This document shows positions 10,092 to 18,001 of a stretch of 64,000 nt of DNA, in pieces. The position numbers and the translations under genes are program-made. Numbering within the stretch: position 1 is the stretch's first letter; each line of letters opens with the position of its first letter. Under the pieces are notes generated by a model. The model searched no databases. It was given only the letters and a program-made list of their open reading frames with translations, and was not told where the DNA came from. The DNA comes from Streptomyces alboflavus (GTDB taxonomy: Bacteria > Actinomycetota > Actinomycetes > Streptomycetales > Streptomycetaceae), in NCBI RefSeq assembly GCF_000716675.1, contig NZ_JNXT01000029.1:1-64000 (forward strand), given 5' to 3'.

Positions 10092-10132
10092 CGGCCCCAC
10101 TCACCCCTCCCCGGCGGGGGTGAGTGGGGCCG
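10092..10132 (+). terminator. Strong hairpin terminator after the MMPL gene
   Basis: Perfect 16-bp stem (CGGCCCCACTCACCCC pairing with its complement) around a nine-base loop, 17 bases past the MMPL stop. There is no T-tract, as is usual in Streptomyces. It lies between convergent genes and could serve both. Confidence 0.85.
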
Positions 10133-10220
10133 ACCCGTTTCGTGAGCGGGGCGCGCGGGGACGGGTGGGGCCGCCGTCGGCCGCAGGGTGGCCGCCCAGC
10201 CCCGCCCGGCCACAGCCGCC

Positions 10221-11216
10221 TCACGCGCCCAGCGCAGCCGCCTCCTTCTCCGGCGCAAGCCCCACCACCGGCCGGTCGGCCCGCTGCGGCGCCACCCCGC
10301 CGAGGCCCCGGAGCCAGTCCCACGTGTCGGAGACCGTGTCGAGGGCGCTTCGGCACCGCAGCCCGGCCTGGAGGGCCTTCGCGACGCTGGTGTCGTGCAT
10401 CGTGTCGTACAGCTCACCGGGCGGCAGCCACACGGGGAGTTCCTGCCAGGGCTCGATGCCGGCGGCGAGGACGGCCTCGGGGGCGGTCCAGACGAGCTCC
10501 GCCCGGGGCGCCCCCGCCACGCGCACGCACGCGTCGAGCAAGTCGCCCATGGTGACGTGCCCTTGGGGGCAGACGATGTTGTAGGGCCCGGAGAGCCCTG
10601 CAGCCAGGGCGTCCAGCGTCCACGCGGCGAGATCACGTACGTCCACGTACTGGACGGAGGCGTCCCGGGGCCCGGGCGCGAGCACGGCCCCGCCCCGGGC
10701 GACCCGGTTCAGCCACCACGGCAGCCGCCCGATGTTCTCGTAGGGCCCGAGGATCAGCCCGGCCCGCACGTGCAGCGTCCGCTCCGCCCCGAAGGCCCCC
10801 TCCGCGGCCAGCTCACCCCCGCGCTTGTCCTCCGCGTAGGCGACGGCGTCGGCGTCGGGGTCGCCCGCCACGACGGGGAACGACTCGTCGGACCCGGCCT
10901 CGCCGGGGTAGCGGTAGACGGAGGCGCTGGAGACGTACGCGTAGCGCCCGGCCCGCTCGGTGAGCAGCCGCGCCGTGTCCCGGACGACGCGCGGCGCCCC
11001 GGACCAGGTGTCGACGACGGCGTCCCAGGTGCCGCCGTCGGCGGCGAGCGCCGCGAGCCCCGCGGCCGTCGTCCGGTCCCCGTGGACGGCCCGCGCTCCG
11101 TCCGGCGCCGCGTGCCGCCCCCGGTGGAACACCGTCACGTCCCAGCCGCGCGCGAGCGCGTCCTCGGTGACGGCCCGCCCCACGAACTCCGTACCACCCA
11201 GCATCAGAAGTCTCAT
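10221..11216 (-). CDS. NAD-dependent epimerase/dehydratase (extended SDR)
   Basis: 331 aa with an N-terminal Rossmann fold, MRLLMLGGTEFVGRAVTEDA, and the extended-SDR layout: YAYVSSASVYRYPGEAGSDE holds the catalytic Ser/Tyr region, and VAYAEDKRGGE the Tyr-x3-Lys equivalent (YAEDK). The C-terminal half is the substrate domain. These reductases act on nucleotide sugars or similar metabolites; the substrate cannot be read from the sequence. It is single-gene, convergent with the MMPL gene and separated from the next gene by 125 bases. Confidence 0.85.
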   Translation of the reverse strand: MRLLMLGGTEFVGRAVTEDALARGWDVTVFHRGRHAAPDGARAVHGDRTTAAGLAALAADGGTWDAVVDTWSGAPRVVRDTARLLTERAGRYAYVSSASVYRYPGEAGSDESFPVVAGDPDADAVAYAEDKRGGELAAEGAFGAERTLHVRAGLILGPYENIGRLPWWLNRVARGGAVLAPGPRDASVQYVDVRDLAAWTLDALAAGLSGPYNIVCPQGHVTMGDLLDACVRVAGAPRAELVWTAPEAVLAAGIEPWQELPVWLPPGELYDTMHDTSVAKALQAGLRCRSALDTVSDTWDWLRGLGGVAPQRADRPVVGLAPEKEAAALGA

Positions 11217-11341
11217 GGGCGCGACTCTGACGGCAGGGACCGCTCCGGGGGAACCGGATTCCGCCAGCGGAAGAATCGTTCAGCCGCAGGAGGAATCCGG
11301 CCAGGCCCGAACGGCCGCCAGGGGGCGGGGTCCGGTGACCG

Positions 11342-11977
11342 TCACCCGGCGGTCGGCGGCGCGTACTTGTACCCGACCCGCCGCACCGTCTGGATCGTTG
11401 CCCGATGCTCGACCCCGAGCTTGCGCCGCAGCCGGGCGATGTGGACGTCGACGGTCCGCCCGTCGCCCACGTGTCCGTACCCCCACACCGTCGTCACCAA
11501 CTGGTCGCGGGTGTGCACCCGGTGCGGATGCGCGACGAGATGCGCGAGCAGCTCGAACTCCAGGTACGTGAGGTCCAGCGCCTGCCCCTCGACGTGCGCG
11601 GAGCGCCGCGCGGTGTCGATGCGCACGGGTCCGCGGCCGGCCAGGTCGAGCGACGGCTCGGGCTCGGGGGCGACGGGACCGGCGGGGACGGGACCGGCGG
11701 GGGCGGGCTCCTGCCCGGCGGGCAGGAGGACCAGATAGCCGATCATCGGCGGCTGCCCCGGCCGGGCGGGCAGCGCGTGCTGGGGCGCGGGAAGCAGCGT
11801 CGCGCCCGGCGGCAGGAAGCCCGAGATGCCGGCGAGGCCGGACACCTGGGCGACCTCGTCGGGTGCGACGGCTCGCAGGCGCCCGCGGGCGGAGGAGGTG
11901 GTGGGGCGGGGTGCCACCGGGACCCCGGAAGCAGCCGAGGCGGCGGGGGCGGCGGAGAAGGAACGGGAGTTCGCCAT
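11342..11977 (-). CDS. Winged-helix (OmpR/PhoB-type) transcriptional regulator without receiver domain
   Basis: 211 aa. The C-terminal 95 residues are a clear OmpR-type winged helix: LDLTYLEFELLAHLVAHPHR, TRDQLVTTVWGYGHVGDGRT, VDVHIARLRRKLG and TVRRVGYKY. The N-terminal 115 residues are Ala/Pro-rich with no phosphoacceptor Asp, so it is not a standard response regulator. The ATG at 11977 (MANSRSFSAAP) is taken; GTG or later starts are possible because the N-terminus is low complexity. A 55-aa ORF lies 77 bases upstream on the same strand. Target genes are unknown. Confidence 0.85.
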   Translation of the reverse strand: MANSRSFSAAPAASAASGVPVAPRPTTSSARGRLRAVAPDEVAQVSGLAGISGFLPPGATLLPAPQHALPARPGQPPMIGYLVLLPAGQEPAPAGPVPAGPVAPEPEPSLDLAGRGPVRIDTARRSAHVEGQALDLTYLEFELLAHLVAHPHRVHTRDQLVTTVWGYGHVGDGRTVDVHIARLRRKLGVEHRATIQTVRRVGYKYAPPTAG

Positions 11978-12054
11978 GAGGTCAGCTCTTTCGCGCGGAG
12001 GAGTCGTCGAGGACGTACGTCGTGCGCGTCAGGCCGGAGGCCGGGAATACGGCT

Positions 12055-12222
12055 TCAGAGGGCCCGCGCGCTCAGCGCGCGGCAACACACCCGGTCGAAG
12101 TCGTGATGCTGCCGGGAAGGCCAGAAAGGCTCGAGGTCACAGTGACCCGTCGCGGTGATCTGGAAGCTGCCCATGGCCCCATTGAAGCAGATGAGGACGG
12201 GTCCGGCGGATCCCTCTCGCAC
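12055..12222 (-). CDS. Small 55-aa ORF upstream of the winged-helix regulator
   Basis: A short frame starting at GTG 12222 and ending TGA at 12055. AAGGAG lies about ten bases upstream of the GTG. The product has a Gly/Ala start, a central segment PVLICFNGAMGSFQITATGH and a C-terminal part with two adjacent Cys (VCCRALSAR). Third codon positions are mostly G or C, as in the neighbours, which supports coding. The stop lies beside an inverted repeat at 12064-12082 (CCGCGCGC, TCA loop, GCGCGCGG). It might be a leader or small regulatory peptide for the regulator at 11977. I do not recognise the family. Start and function are uncertain. Confidence 0.5.
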   Translation of the reverse strand: MREGSAGPVLICFNGAMGSFQITATGHCDLEPFWPSRQHHDFDRVCCRALSARAL

Positions 12223-12290
12223 GTTGATACGACTCCTTGGCGTGCGGGTGGCCGGAAATGGCCCGCTCCGAGGCGGAAGTTGGGGCACGC

Positions 12291-12326
12291 GTTCGGGGCG
12301 CCCCCCAGCGGGCGGGCGCCCCGAAC
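12291..12326 (-). terminator. glnII terminator
   Basis: Inverted repeat GTTCGGGGCGCCC / GGGCGCCCCGAAC, 13 bp with a ten-base loop, 46 bases downstream of the glnII stop on the minus strand. Confidence 0.85.
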
Positions 12327-12371
12327 GAAATTCGGCAGACCGTGCAGACCGCACGGAACGGCTCGGACCGG

Positions 12372-13418
12372 TCAGACCTGACCGGCCTTCTCCAGCGCCG
12401 CGCAGCAGGTGTCGACGAGCAGGCGCGTCACGACGTACGGGTCGACGTTGGCGTTCGGACGGCGGTCCTCGATGTAGCCCTTGCCGTCCTTCTCGACCTG
12501 CCACGGGATGCGGACGGACGCGCCGCGGTCGGAGACGCCGTAGCTGTACTCGTTCCACGGGGCGGTCTCGTGCAGGCCGGTGAGACGGTCGTCGATGCCC
12601 GCGCCGTAGTTCTTGACGTGGTCCATCGGCTTGGAGCCCTCACCGAGCGACTCGCACGCGGTGATGATCGCGTCGTACCGCTCGCGCATGGCCTTCGTCG
12701 AGAAGTTCGTGTGCGCGCCCGCGCCGTTCCAGTCGCCCTTGACCGGCTTCGGGTCGAGGGTCGCGGAGACGCCGAAGTCCTCGGCGGTGCGGTACAGCAG
12801 CCAGCGGGCCACCCACAGCTGGTCGGAGACCTCCAGCGGGGACAGCGGGCCGACCTGGAACTCCCACTGTCCTGGCATCACTTCGGCGTTGATGCCGGAG
12901 ATGCCGAGGCCCGCCTTCAGGCAGTTGTCCAGGTGCGCCTCGACGACGTCACGGCCGAAGATCTCGTCCGCGCCGACGCCGCAGTAGTAGCCGCCCTGCG
13001 CCGCCGGGAAGCCGCCCTCGGGGAAGCCGAGCGGGCGGGCGCCCTTGAAGAACGTGTACTCCTGCTCGATGCCGAAGATCGACTCCTGCGCGGCGTACCG
13101 GCCGGCCACCTCCGCCAGCGCGGCGCGGGTGTTCGACGCGTGCGGCGTCATGTCGATGTCCAGGACCTCGCACAGGACGAGGATGTCGTCGCCGCCGCGG
13201 ATCGGGTCCGGGTAGCTGGCGACCGGCCTGAGCACGCGGTCCGACGCGTGGCCCTCCGCCTGGTTCGTGGACGAGCCGTCGAAGCCCCAGATCGGCAGGT
13301 CCGCGACCGTCGCGGTGCGCTGGGAGTCCGCCAGTATCTTCGTCTTCGAGCGAAGCTTGGCCGTCGGCTCGGTGCCGTCGATCCAGATGTACTCAGCCTT
13401 GAAGGTCACGGGCTTCAT
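12372..13418 (-). CDS. glnII: Glutamine synthetase II (eukaryote-like GSII)
   Basis: 348 aa, the expected length for the short, eukaryote-type glutamine synthetase that Streptomyces carry besides glnA. It condenses ammonium with glutamate using ATP in the cytoplasm. Diagnostic stretches are AEYIWIDGTEP, LPIWGFDGSSTNQAEGHASD, FGIEQEYTFF, GAGAHTNFSTKAM and DRGASVRIPWQVE. The ATG at 13418 (MKPVTFKAEY) is used; a longer frame upstream crosses the operator and is rejected. It is not subject to the adenylylation typical of GSI; control is transcriptional. A GlnR-type operator lies 76-113 bases upstream and a terminator follows. Confidence 0.97.
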   Translation of the reverse strand: MKPVTFKAEYIWIDGTEPTAKLRSKTKILADSQRTATVADLPIWGFDGSSTNQAEGHASDRVLRPVASYPDPIRGGDDILVLCEVLDIDMTPHASNTRAALAEVAGRYAAQESIFGIEQEYTFFKGARPLGFPEGGFPAAQGGYYCGVGADEIFGRDVVEAHLDNCLKAGLGISGINAEVMPGQWEFQVGPLSPLEVSDQLWVARWLLYRTAEDFGVSATLDPKPVKGDWNGAGAHTNFSTKAMRERYDAIITACESLGEGSKPMDHVKNYGAGIDDRLTGLHETAPWNEYSYGVSDRGASVRIPWQVEKDGKGYIEDRRPNANVDPYVVTRLLVDTCCAALEKAGQV

Positions 13419-13493
13419 CCTTTGACGCTTGGTACGGCGCAGACGTGCGGGTGCTGCGGGCCGTGGTGATGCTGCGCAGACTGCCAACCCGCG

Positions 13494-13531
13494 ATTTCCC
13501 GTCCGTTGCCCGTTTGTGAACCCCGTGTTAC
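13494..13531 (-). promoter_or_regulatory. GlnR operator of glnII
   Basis: Read on the minus strand the site is GTAAC-n6-TTCAC-n6-GCAAC-n6-GAAAT, four pentamers at exact 11-base spacing. This matches the known Streptomyces GlnR pattern gTnAc-n6-GaAAc repeated twice. A parallel site lies before glnA at 45943-45980. GlnR is the known nitrogen regulator of both genes; binding here is inferred from the pattern. Confidence 0.85.
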
Positions 13532-13557
13532 CTGGGGTGGGGGTGAGGGGGGTCACG

Positions 13558-13665
13558 TTGCGGGGCGCTCCCCAGTCCCGCCCCTTCCCGGCTGTGACAA
13601 TTTGCGGCTCCGCCGCGTGGGGGGCTCCGCCCCAGACCCCGCTCCTCAATCGCCGGAGGGGCTAA
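13558..13665 (-). repeat. Dispersed intergenic repeat, inverse copy
   Basis: Contains GGGGCGCTCCCCAGTCCCGC, TTGCGGCTCCGCCGCGTGGG, GGCTCCGCCCCAGACCCCGC and ends CTCAATCGCCGGAGGGGCTA. Reverse-complemented it carries the same series of blocks as the copies at 205-337 and 13716-13820. With the next copy it fills the gap between the glnII promoter and the membrane protein gene. Confidence 0.65.
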
Positions 13666-13715
13666 ATATCTCGCCGCTGCGGCACCGTTCTAGCCCGCCC
13701 CGGGGAAAGTTCTAG

Positions 13716-13820
13716 CCCGTCCGGCGTTTGAGGACGAGGCGCGGAGCGCCGATAACGGGGGTCCAGGGGGCGGAGCCCCCGGTCTCGGTGAAGGGGTGGG
13801 ACTGGGGCGCCCCGCGAAGG
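13716..13820 (+). repeat. Dispersed intergenic repeat, copy 2
   Basis: GCCCGTCCGGCGTTTGAGGA followed by CGAGGCGCGGAGCGCCGATA, a GGTCCAGGGGGCGGAGCCCC hairpin and a GGGGCGCCCCGCGAA tail. It is close to copy 1 at 205-337 and ends nine bases from the stop of the membrane protein at 13829, consistent with a 3'-end position. Confidence 0.7.
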
Positions 13821-13828
13821 CCCCCGGC

Positions 13829-14299
13829 CTACTTGATCACCGCGTTGGCCACGGCGATCACCACCCCGATCGCCGCATCCACACCCCCGATCAGCGCAGC
13901 GACCCCCCGCCGATACCCCACCCGCAACGCGGCGAACGTCCCCCACCCGAACAGCAGCGCAGCATTCAGCATCAGCCCCGCGCACGTGACGTTCTCCTCG
14001 GCCCACCCCATCACCCCGGCGGTGACGAGGAGTGCGACGATGGGCCAGCAGGCGATCACGACGGGCCACTCGTCGGCCAGCGCCCAGGCGAGCTGCCGCC
14101 ACCGGTGCAGCCCGCTGCCGGGCCGATGCGTGGCCATGTGATGGGCGTAGCCGTGCGCGAGGGCGGCGGTGCCGGCGGTGACCATGACCCAGGCGGCGTC
14201 GTAGTACGGCGTGTAGGGGGTGCCCTCGGACTGCAGGGCGGCGAGCAGCGCGCTCGCGAGGACGGTGCCGTACACGCCCCCGGACAGCCAACTCCGCAC
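13829..14299 (-). CDS. Small integral membrane protein, unknown function
   Basis: 156 aa with about four hydrophobic segments: residues 7-24, 35-52, 78-96 and 103-150. It starts MRSWLSGGVYGTVLASALLA. The loop between the second and third helices holds a His cluster (AHGYAHHMATHR). The C-terminal helix is Gly/Ala/Val-rich (GVDAAIGVVIAVANAVIK). Similar four-helix proteins are common and uncharacterised in Streptomyces. No operon partner is evident. Confidence 0.75.
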   Translation of the reverse strand: MRSWLSGGVYGTVLASALLAALQSEGTPYTPYYDAAWVMVTAGTAALAHGYAHHMATHRPGSGLHRWRQLAWALADEWPVVIACWPIVALLVTAGVMGWAEENVTCAGLMLNAALLFGWGTFAALRVGYRRGVAALIGGVDAAIGVVIAVANAVIK

Positions 14300-14463
14300 G
14301 ATGCGCTCCTTCCTCCGGACGTCCTGCGTGTCGCAGATGGAGCGCTCAACCCTATGGGCCGGTATGTAACGTTTTGCCTGCTACGGCCGATCGGTTACAG
14401 GTCGATCGAGGACGGCCGATCGCATACCGGCCGACCGTCGGTCACAGAGAAGCCGACGACCGG

Positions 14464-14832
14464 TCACCGCGACATCGCGTCCCGCACCGCCTCCTCCGAC
14501 CGCCCCACCACCGCCGTCCCGTCCGTCGCCGTGATGATCGGCCGCTGGATCAGTTTCGGGTGGGCGGCGAGTGCCTCGATCCAGGCCTCGCGCCCGGACG
14601 CGTCGCGCGGCCAGCGCGCGCGGTCCTTGAGGTCGAGCTCCTTCGCGGCGGCCTCCTGGGTGCGGGTGATGTCCCAGGGCTCCAGGCCGAGGCGGTCGAG
14701 GACGGCGCGGATCTCGTCGGGGCTCGGCACGTCCTCCAGGTAGCGGCGGACGGTGTACGTGACGCCCTCCTCGTCGAGGAGGGACAGCGCGCTGCGGCAC
14801 TTCGAACAGGCGGGGTTGATCCAGATCTCCAT
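14464..14832 (-). CDS. ArsC/Spx-fold glutaredoxin-like reductase
   Basis: 122 aa, thioredoxin-fold ArsC family. The active-site region is NPACSKCRSALSLL, with Cys at residues 9 and 12, then the conserved LEDVPSPDEI and the RPIITATDG strand near the C-terminus. E. coli-type ArsC uses this fold with glutathione, whereas CxxC members may act as general disulfide or arsenate reductases. It is about 10 kb from the arsM-arsR-arsC cluster and is probably not part of it. ATG at 14832 begins MEIWINPACS, exactly at the family start. Confidence 0.82.
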   Translation of the reverse strand: MEIWINPACSKCRSALSLLDEEGVTYTVRRYLEDVPSPDEIRAVLDRLGLEPWDITRTQEAAAKELDLKDRARWPRDASGREAWIEALAAHPKLIQRPIITATDGTAVVGRSEEAVRDAMSR

Positions 14833-15053
14833 GGCCCACACGCTAGCGCCGCGGCCCCGCCGGTCCAGCCGGTGTTCGAATTCTGGGAACCCCACGCGCA
14901 CCTCGTGCAACTGGGGTGCCGGACCGGCAAATTCCCTGTCCACCTGCGACTTTGGCGGTCCGCGTGGACTGCTGATTGTCAGTGGTGGGAAGTAAACTGG
15001 TAGCAATGTTCGAAGGGGCCGCGAGGGCTCCTGAACGCGACAGGAGGATGCCT

Positions 15054-15413
15054 GTGCCCGCTGCCGCACTGCCGTCGAAGCCCGGTGTCACCCGCACCCG
15101 CACCACCGCCGCCCCGCGTCCCGCGCGCAGGTCGCGCGCCCCGCGCCCGGACCACCCCACCCTCTGCGACGTGCCGTACGTCCCGCTGGAGAAGCGCCCC
15201 CTGCCCCCCGGCCGCCCCCGCGACTGGTACATCACGCACAACCGCCGCCTCAAGGCCATGCGCCTGGCCATCGCCCTGCTCGACGCGGGCGTCCTGGTGC
15301 CGAACCAGGCGAGCAACGTACGGATACGCACCATGGCGGAGACGGTCGGCATCCACCCGCCGTCGGACACCACCTGCCACATGGTGCGGGCCCTGATGCG
15401 CTACAGCCGCTGA
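15054..15413 (+). CDS. Conserved-looking protein of unknown function
   Basis: 119 aa from a GTG at 15054 placed six bases after AGGAGG (15042-15047); ATG 15048 would sit on the ribosome site itself. The N-terminal 40 residues are Pro/Arg/Thr-rich and disordered. The rest is a compact basic domain: DVPYVPLEKRPLPPGRPRDW, YITHNRRLKAMRLAIALLD and SDTTCHMVRALMRYSR. No membrane segment or recognised motif. Followed by asparaginase 148 bases on, probably separately transcribed. Function not assigned. Confidence 0.75.
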   Translation: MPAAALPSKPGVTRTRTTAAPRPARRSRAPRPDHPTLCDVPYVPLEKRPLPPGRPRDWYITHNRRLKAMRLAIALLDAGVLVPNQASNVRIRTMAETVGIHPPSDTTCHMVRALMRYSR

Positions 15414-15561
15414 CGCGGACCGGGGCCGCGCCGCACCCGGCGCGGTCCGCCCGTTTCGGGACGGGGTGGAAGCGGGGAGAGGCCCCAGGGGGCCCAATCG
15501 CCCCACCCCGCCCCACCCCTGCTCATCCGCACCCACCCCCTGCCCACGGAAGCGAGCCCCT

Positions 15562-16530
15562 GTGCCCAAGACCGTCAGCGTGTTCACCCTCGGCGGCACC
15601 ATCTCCGCGCAGGGCGGGGACTACGCCCGTCTCACCGGCGCCCAGACCCTGGCCGCCGCCCCGGTCCCCGCCGGAGTGGACGTCGAGCTGCACGACGTCC
15701 GCCGACTCCCCGGATCCTCCCTGGCGTTGGCGGACCTCGCCGAGCTGGCCGGGAGGGTGGACGAGGCCACCGCGGCGGGGCACGGCGCGGTCGTCGTGCA
15801 GGGCACCGACACCCTGGAGGAGACGGCGTTCCTGCTCGACGTGGTCTGCGCGCCCCGCGAGCCGATCGTCGTCACGGGCGCGATGCGCCGCCCCGACCTG
15901 CCGGGCGCGGACGGCCCGGCAAACCTCGCCGCGGCGCTCGCGATCGCCGCCGACCCGGGCTGCCGCGGCCTCGGCGTGCTCACGGTCCTCGCCGACGAGA
16001 TCCACGCCGCCCGGCACGTGCGCAAGACGCACACCACGTCCGTGGCCACGTTCGCCTCACCGGGCGCGGGCCCGCTCGGCCGTGTCGTGGAGGGCGTCCC
16101 GCACATCCTGCTGCGCCCCGAAAAGCCCACGGTCGAGCGGCCGTTGCGGCTGCGCACCCCCGCCCGCGTCGCCCTGCTCACGCTCTCCCTCGGCGACGGC
16201 GGCGAGCTCCTTGACGCCGTGGACGACCGCTTCGATGGCCTGGTCGTCGCCGCGTTCGGCGCGGGCCACGCGCCGAAGTGGCTGGTCGAGCCGCTGGCCG
16301 CCGCGGCAGCGCGGATGCCCGTCGTCCTCGCCTCGCGCACCGGCGCGGGCCCGCTGCTCAGCGAGACCTACCGCGGCCCCGGTTCGGAGTCCGACCTGCT
16401 GGCCCGCGGCCTGATCTCCGCGGGCCAGCTCGACGCGCCCAAGGCCCGCCTGCTCCTGCACGCACTGCTGGCCGACGGCGCGGACCGGGCGGCGACGGCC
16501 GCGGCGTTCGAGCGGCTGCGGGCCGGGTAG
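15562..16530 (+). CDS. L-asparaginase (type I/II asparaginase family)
   Basis: 322 aa. It hydrolyses L-asparagine to aspartate and ammonia. The first catalytic Thr is in VFTLGGTISAQGG, the second in VVVQGTDTLEETAFLLD, with TGAMRRPD, DGPANLAAALAIA and the Lys of VRKTHTTSVATF completing the active site. The absence of a signal peptide points to a cytoplasmic enzyme. The GTG at 15562 (VPKTVSVFTLGGT) starts directly at the fold; 32 extra upstream codons are Pro-rich and unlikely. A strong hairpin follows at 16561. Confidence 0.92.
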   Translation: MPKTVSVFTLGGTISAQGGDYARLTGAQTLAAAPVPAGVDVELHDVRRLPGSSLALADLAELAGRVDEATAAGHGAVVVQGTDTLEETAFLLDVVCAPREPIVVTGAMRRPDLPGADGPANLAAALAIAADPGCRGLGVLTVLADEIHAARHVRKTHTTSVATFASPGAGPLGRVVEGVPHILLRPEKPTVERPLRLRTPARVALLTLSLGDGGELLDAVDDRFDGLVVAAFGAGHAPKWLVEPLAAAAARMPVVLASRTGAGPLLSETYRGPGSESDLLARGLISAGQLDAPKARLLLHALLADGADRAATAAAFERLRAG

Positions 16531-16560
16531 CCCGGGTCCGTCGGCGGCGGCCCCGGCCGC

Positions 16561-16600
16561 ACGGGGGAGCCCCCGGGTCGGCTGACCCAGGGGCTCCCGT
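16561..16600. terminator. Bidirectional hairpin between convergent genes
   Basis: Long near-perfect hairpin, ACGGGGGAGCCCCCGGGTC against GACCCAGGGGCTCCCGT with a four-base loop. It sits 30 bases after the asparaginase stop and before the convergent phosphatase stop. Confidence 0.85.
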
Positions 16601-16606
16601 TCGGCT

Positions 16607-16657
16607 CAGCGAGCTGGTCCGCCCAGCGAGCTGTTCCGCTCAGCGAGCCGTTCCGCT
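16607..16657. repeat. Three tandem 17-bp repeats
   Basis: CAGCGAGCTGGTCCGCC, CAGCGAGCTGTTCCGCT and CAGCGAGCCGTTCCGCT lie head to tail and end exactly at the stop codon of the HAD phosphatase gene on the opposite strand. Possibly a slippage product at a transcript end. Confidence 0.8.
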
Positions 16658-17826
16658 CAGCCGATCTGCTCCGGCGTCACCGTCAGCCACCGCTTGTCCG
16701 CCGTCACGGGCTGCCCCAACTCCCTTTGCCGCGCCGCGTTCTTCCGCTTCATCCCGTCCAGCTGCTTCATGTAGCTGTCCTTGCGGTTCACCCACACGCG
16801 TACGCCCCCGTTCCGCACGTCCGCCGAGTGGAACAGCATCGGGCCGTCGCTCACGGGGGTGTCCCCGGCGACGAGGACCGGCTTCTTCCACTCGTCGATG
16901 TACGTGGAGATGGCGGCGGGCTTGCCCTGGTACCAGGTCAGCGGCGCCCACAGGTTCGGTGTCAGCTCGTACTTCGCGAGCCGCGCCCGGTCCTTCGGGC
17001 CGAACCGGCCCTCGGCGATCTCCTTGCGGGAGCTGGTCACCCGCCCCGTCCTCGGGTCCTTGAGCTGCAGGCCGACGCCGATGACGTTCTGCGGCTTCAC
17101 GCCGTACCCGTACTTCGGGTCGGCGAGCACCATCCGCACCAGGTCCTCGCTGGCCGCGCTCACCACGTACACCTCGATGCCGTGCGCGCGCAGCGACTTG
17201 TACAGCTCCCGCATGCCGGGGAAGAACTCCGGCCGCTCCACCTCGGTCTTCGTGACCTTGCCGTGCTCGTCGAAGTACGTCGCCGGGATCGGCTTGTCGT
17301 ACGCGAGGAGGTCGTCCACGTACCCCTTGAGCTTCTTCAGCGTGAAGCCGGAGAAGATCTGCGCCGCCCACGGGTAGCAGACCTGGTCGTCGACCTCGCA
17401 GAGCCGGTTGTAGTAGCTGTACAGGCTCTCCTTGTGCGTGGCCGTGTCCTTGAACGGGATGACCTTCAGGGACGGGGCCATCGACGCGCGGCTGAGGACG
17501 CCCTTCATCTCCAGGAACGGAAGCAGCGACTCCTCCAGGTCGTGGCGGTACGTCGTGTTGTCCGCGTCGAAGACCGCGTACGCGCCCTTGCCCTGGTTCT
17601 TCGCGATCACCTTGCCGAGCTTCGCCGCCACCGGCTTCGGCCAGTGCTTGAGATCGGCCGCGGCGGCACGGGCCGCCGGGGTGGGCGCCTTCGCGTCCGC
17701 CGCCTTCGCGTCCGCCGCCTTCGCGTCGGCCGCGCCCGGCCACAGCGCGCCGCCTGCGAACACCGCCGCCGCAAGCGCCCCCGCCGCTCCGACGACCGCC
17801 AGCCTGCCCTTTGCTCGAATTGCCAT
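16657..17826 (-). CDS. Exported HAD-superfamily phosphatase (phosphorylcholine phosphatase-like)
   Basis: 389 aa. The N-terminus MAIRAKGRLAVVGAAGALAA is a signal peptide, followed by the triplicated pentapeptide DAKAA. HAD motif I is AVFDADNTTYRHD, where the first Asp is the nucleophile and the second Asp the acid/base. Motif II is near VYVVSAASEDL. Motif III/IV lies around VLVAGDTPVSDGPML. The layout resembles bacterial secreted phosphorylcholine phosphatases, but specificity cannot be fixed. ATG 17826 is chosen for the signal peptide; the annotated-length frame upstream has no ribosome site. Confidence 0.82.
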   Translation of the reverse strand: MAIRAKGRLAVVGAAGALAAAVFAGGALWPGAADAKAADAKAADAKAPTPAARAAAADLKHWPKPVAAKLGKVIAKNQGKGAYAVFDADNTTYRHDLEESLLPFLEMKGVLSRASMAPSLKVIPFKDTATHKESLYSYYNRLCEVDDQVCYPWAAQIFSGFTLKKLKGYVDDLLAYDKPIPATYFDEHGKVTKTEVERPEFFPGMRELYKSLRAHGIEVYVVSAASEDLVRMVLADPKYGYGVKPQNVIGVGLQLKDPRTGRVTSSRKEIAEGRFGPKDRARLAKYELTPNLWAPLTWYQGKPAAISTYIDEWKKPVLVAGDTPVSDGPMLFHSADVRNGGVRVWVNRKDSYMKQLDGMKRKNAARQRELGQPVTADKRWLTVTPEQIG

Positions 17827-18001
17827 GGTTCCCGTTCCCTGAGAGCGCTGCGCCGACCCGTCCGGAGCGGCGCGCCATGCTACGAGGAGCAGGTGCCCGA
17901 TTCCCATGATCGAGGTCACCGTGCGTGCCGGGCATGGGACGGACGGACGCGGGTAGCCGCACCGGACGACAGGCCCGCCCGCGCCCGCGCACAATGGGTT
18001 C

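Noticed and set aside
8735..10636. Long minus-strand frame across the MMPL and SDR genes
   Set aside because: It covers a terminator hairpin and opposes strong MMPL motifs. Composition is His/Asp/Gly-rich, as in antisense shadows.
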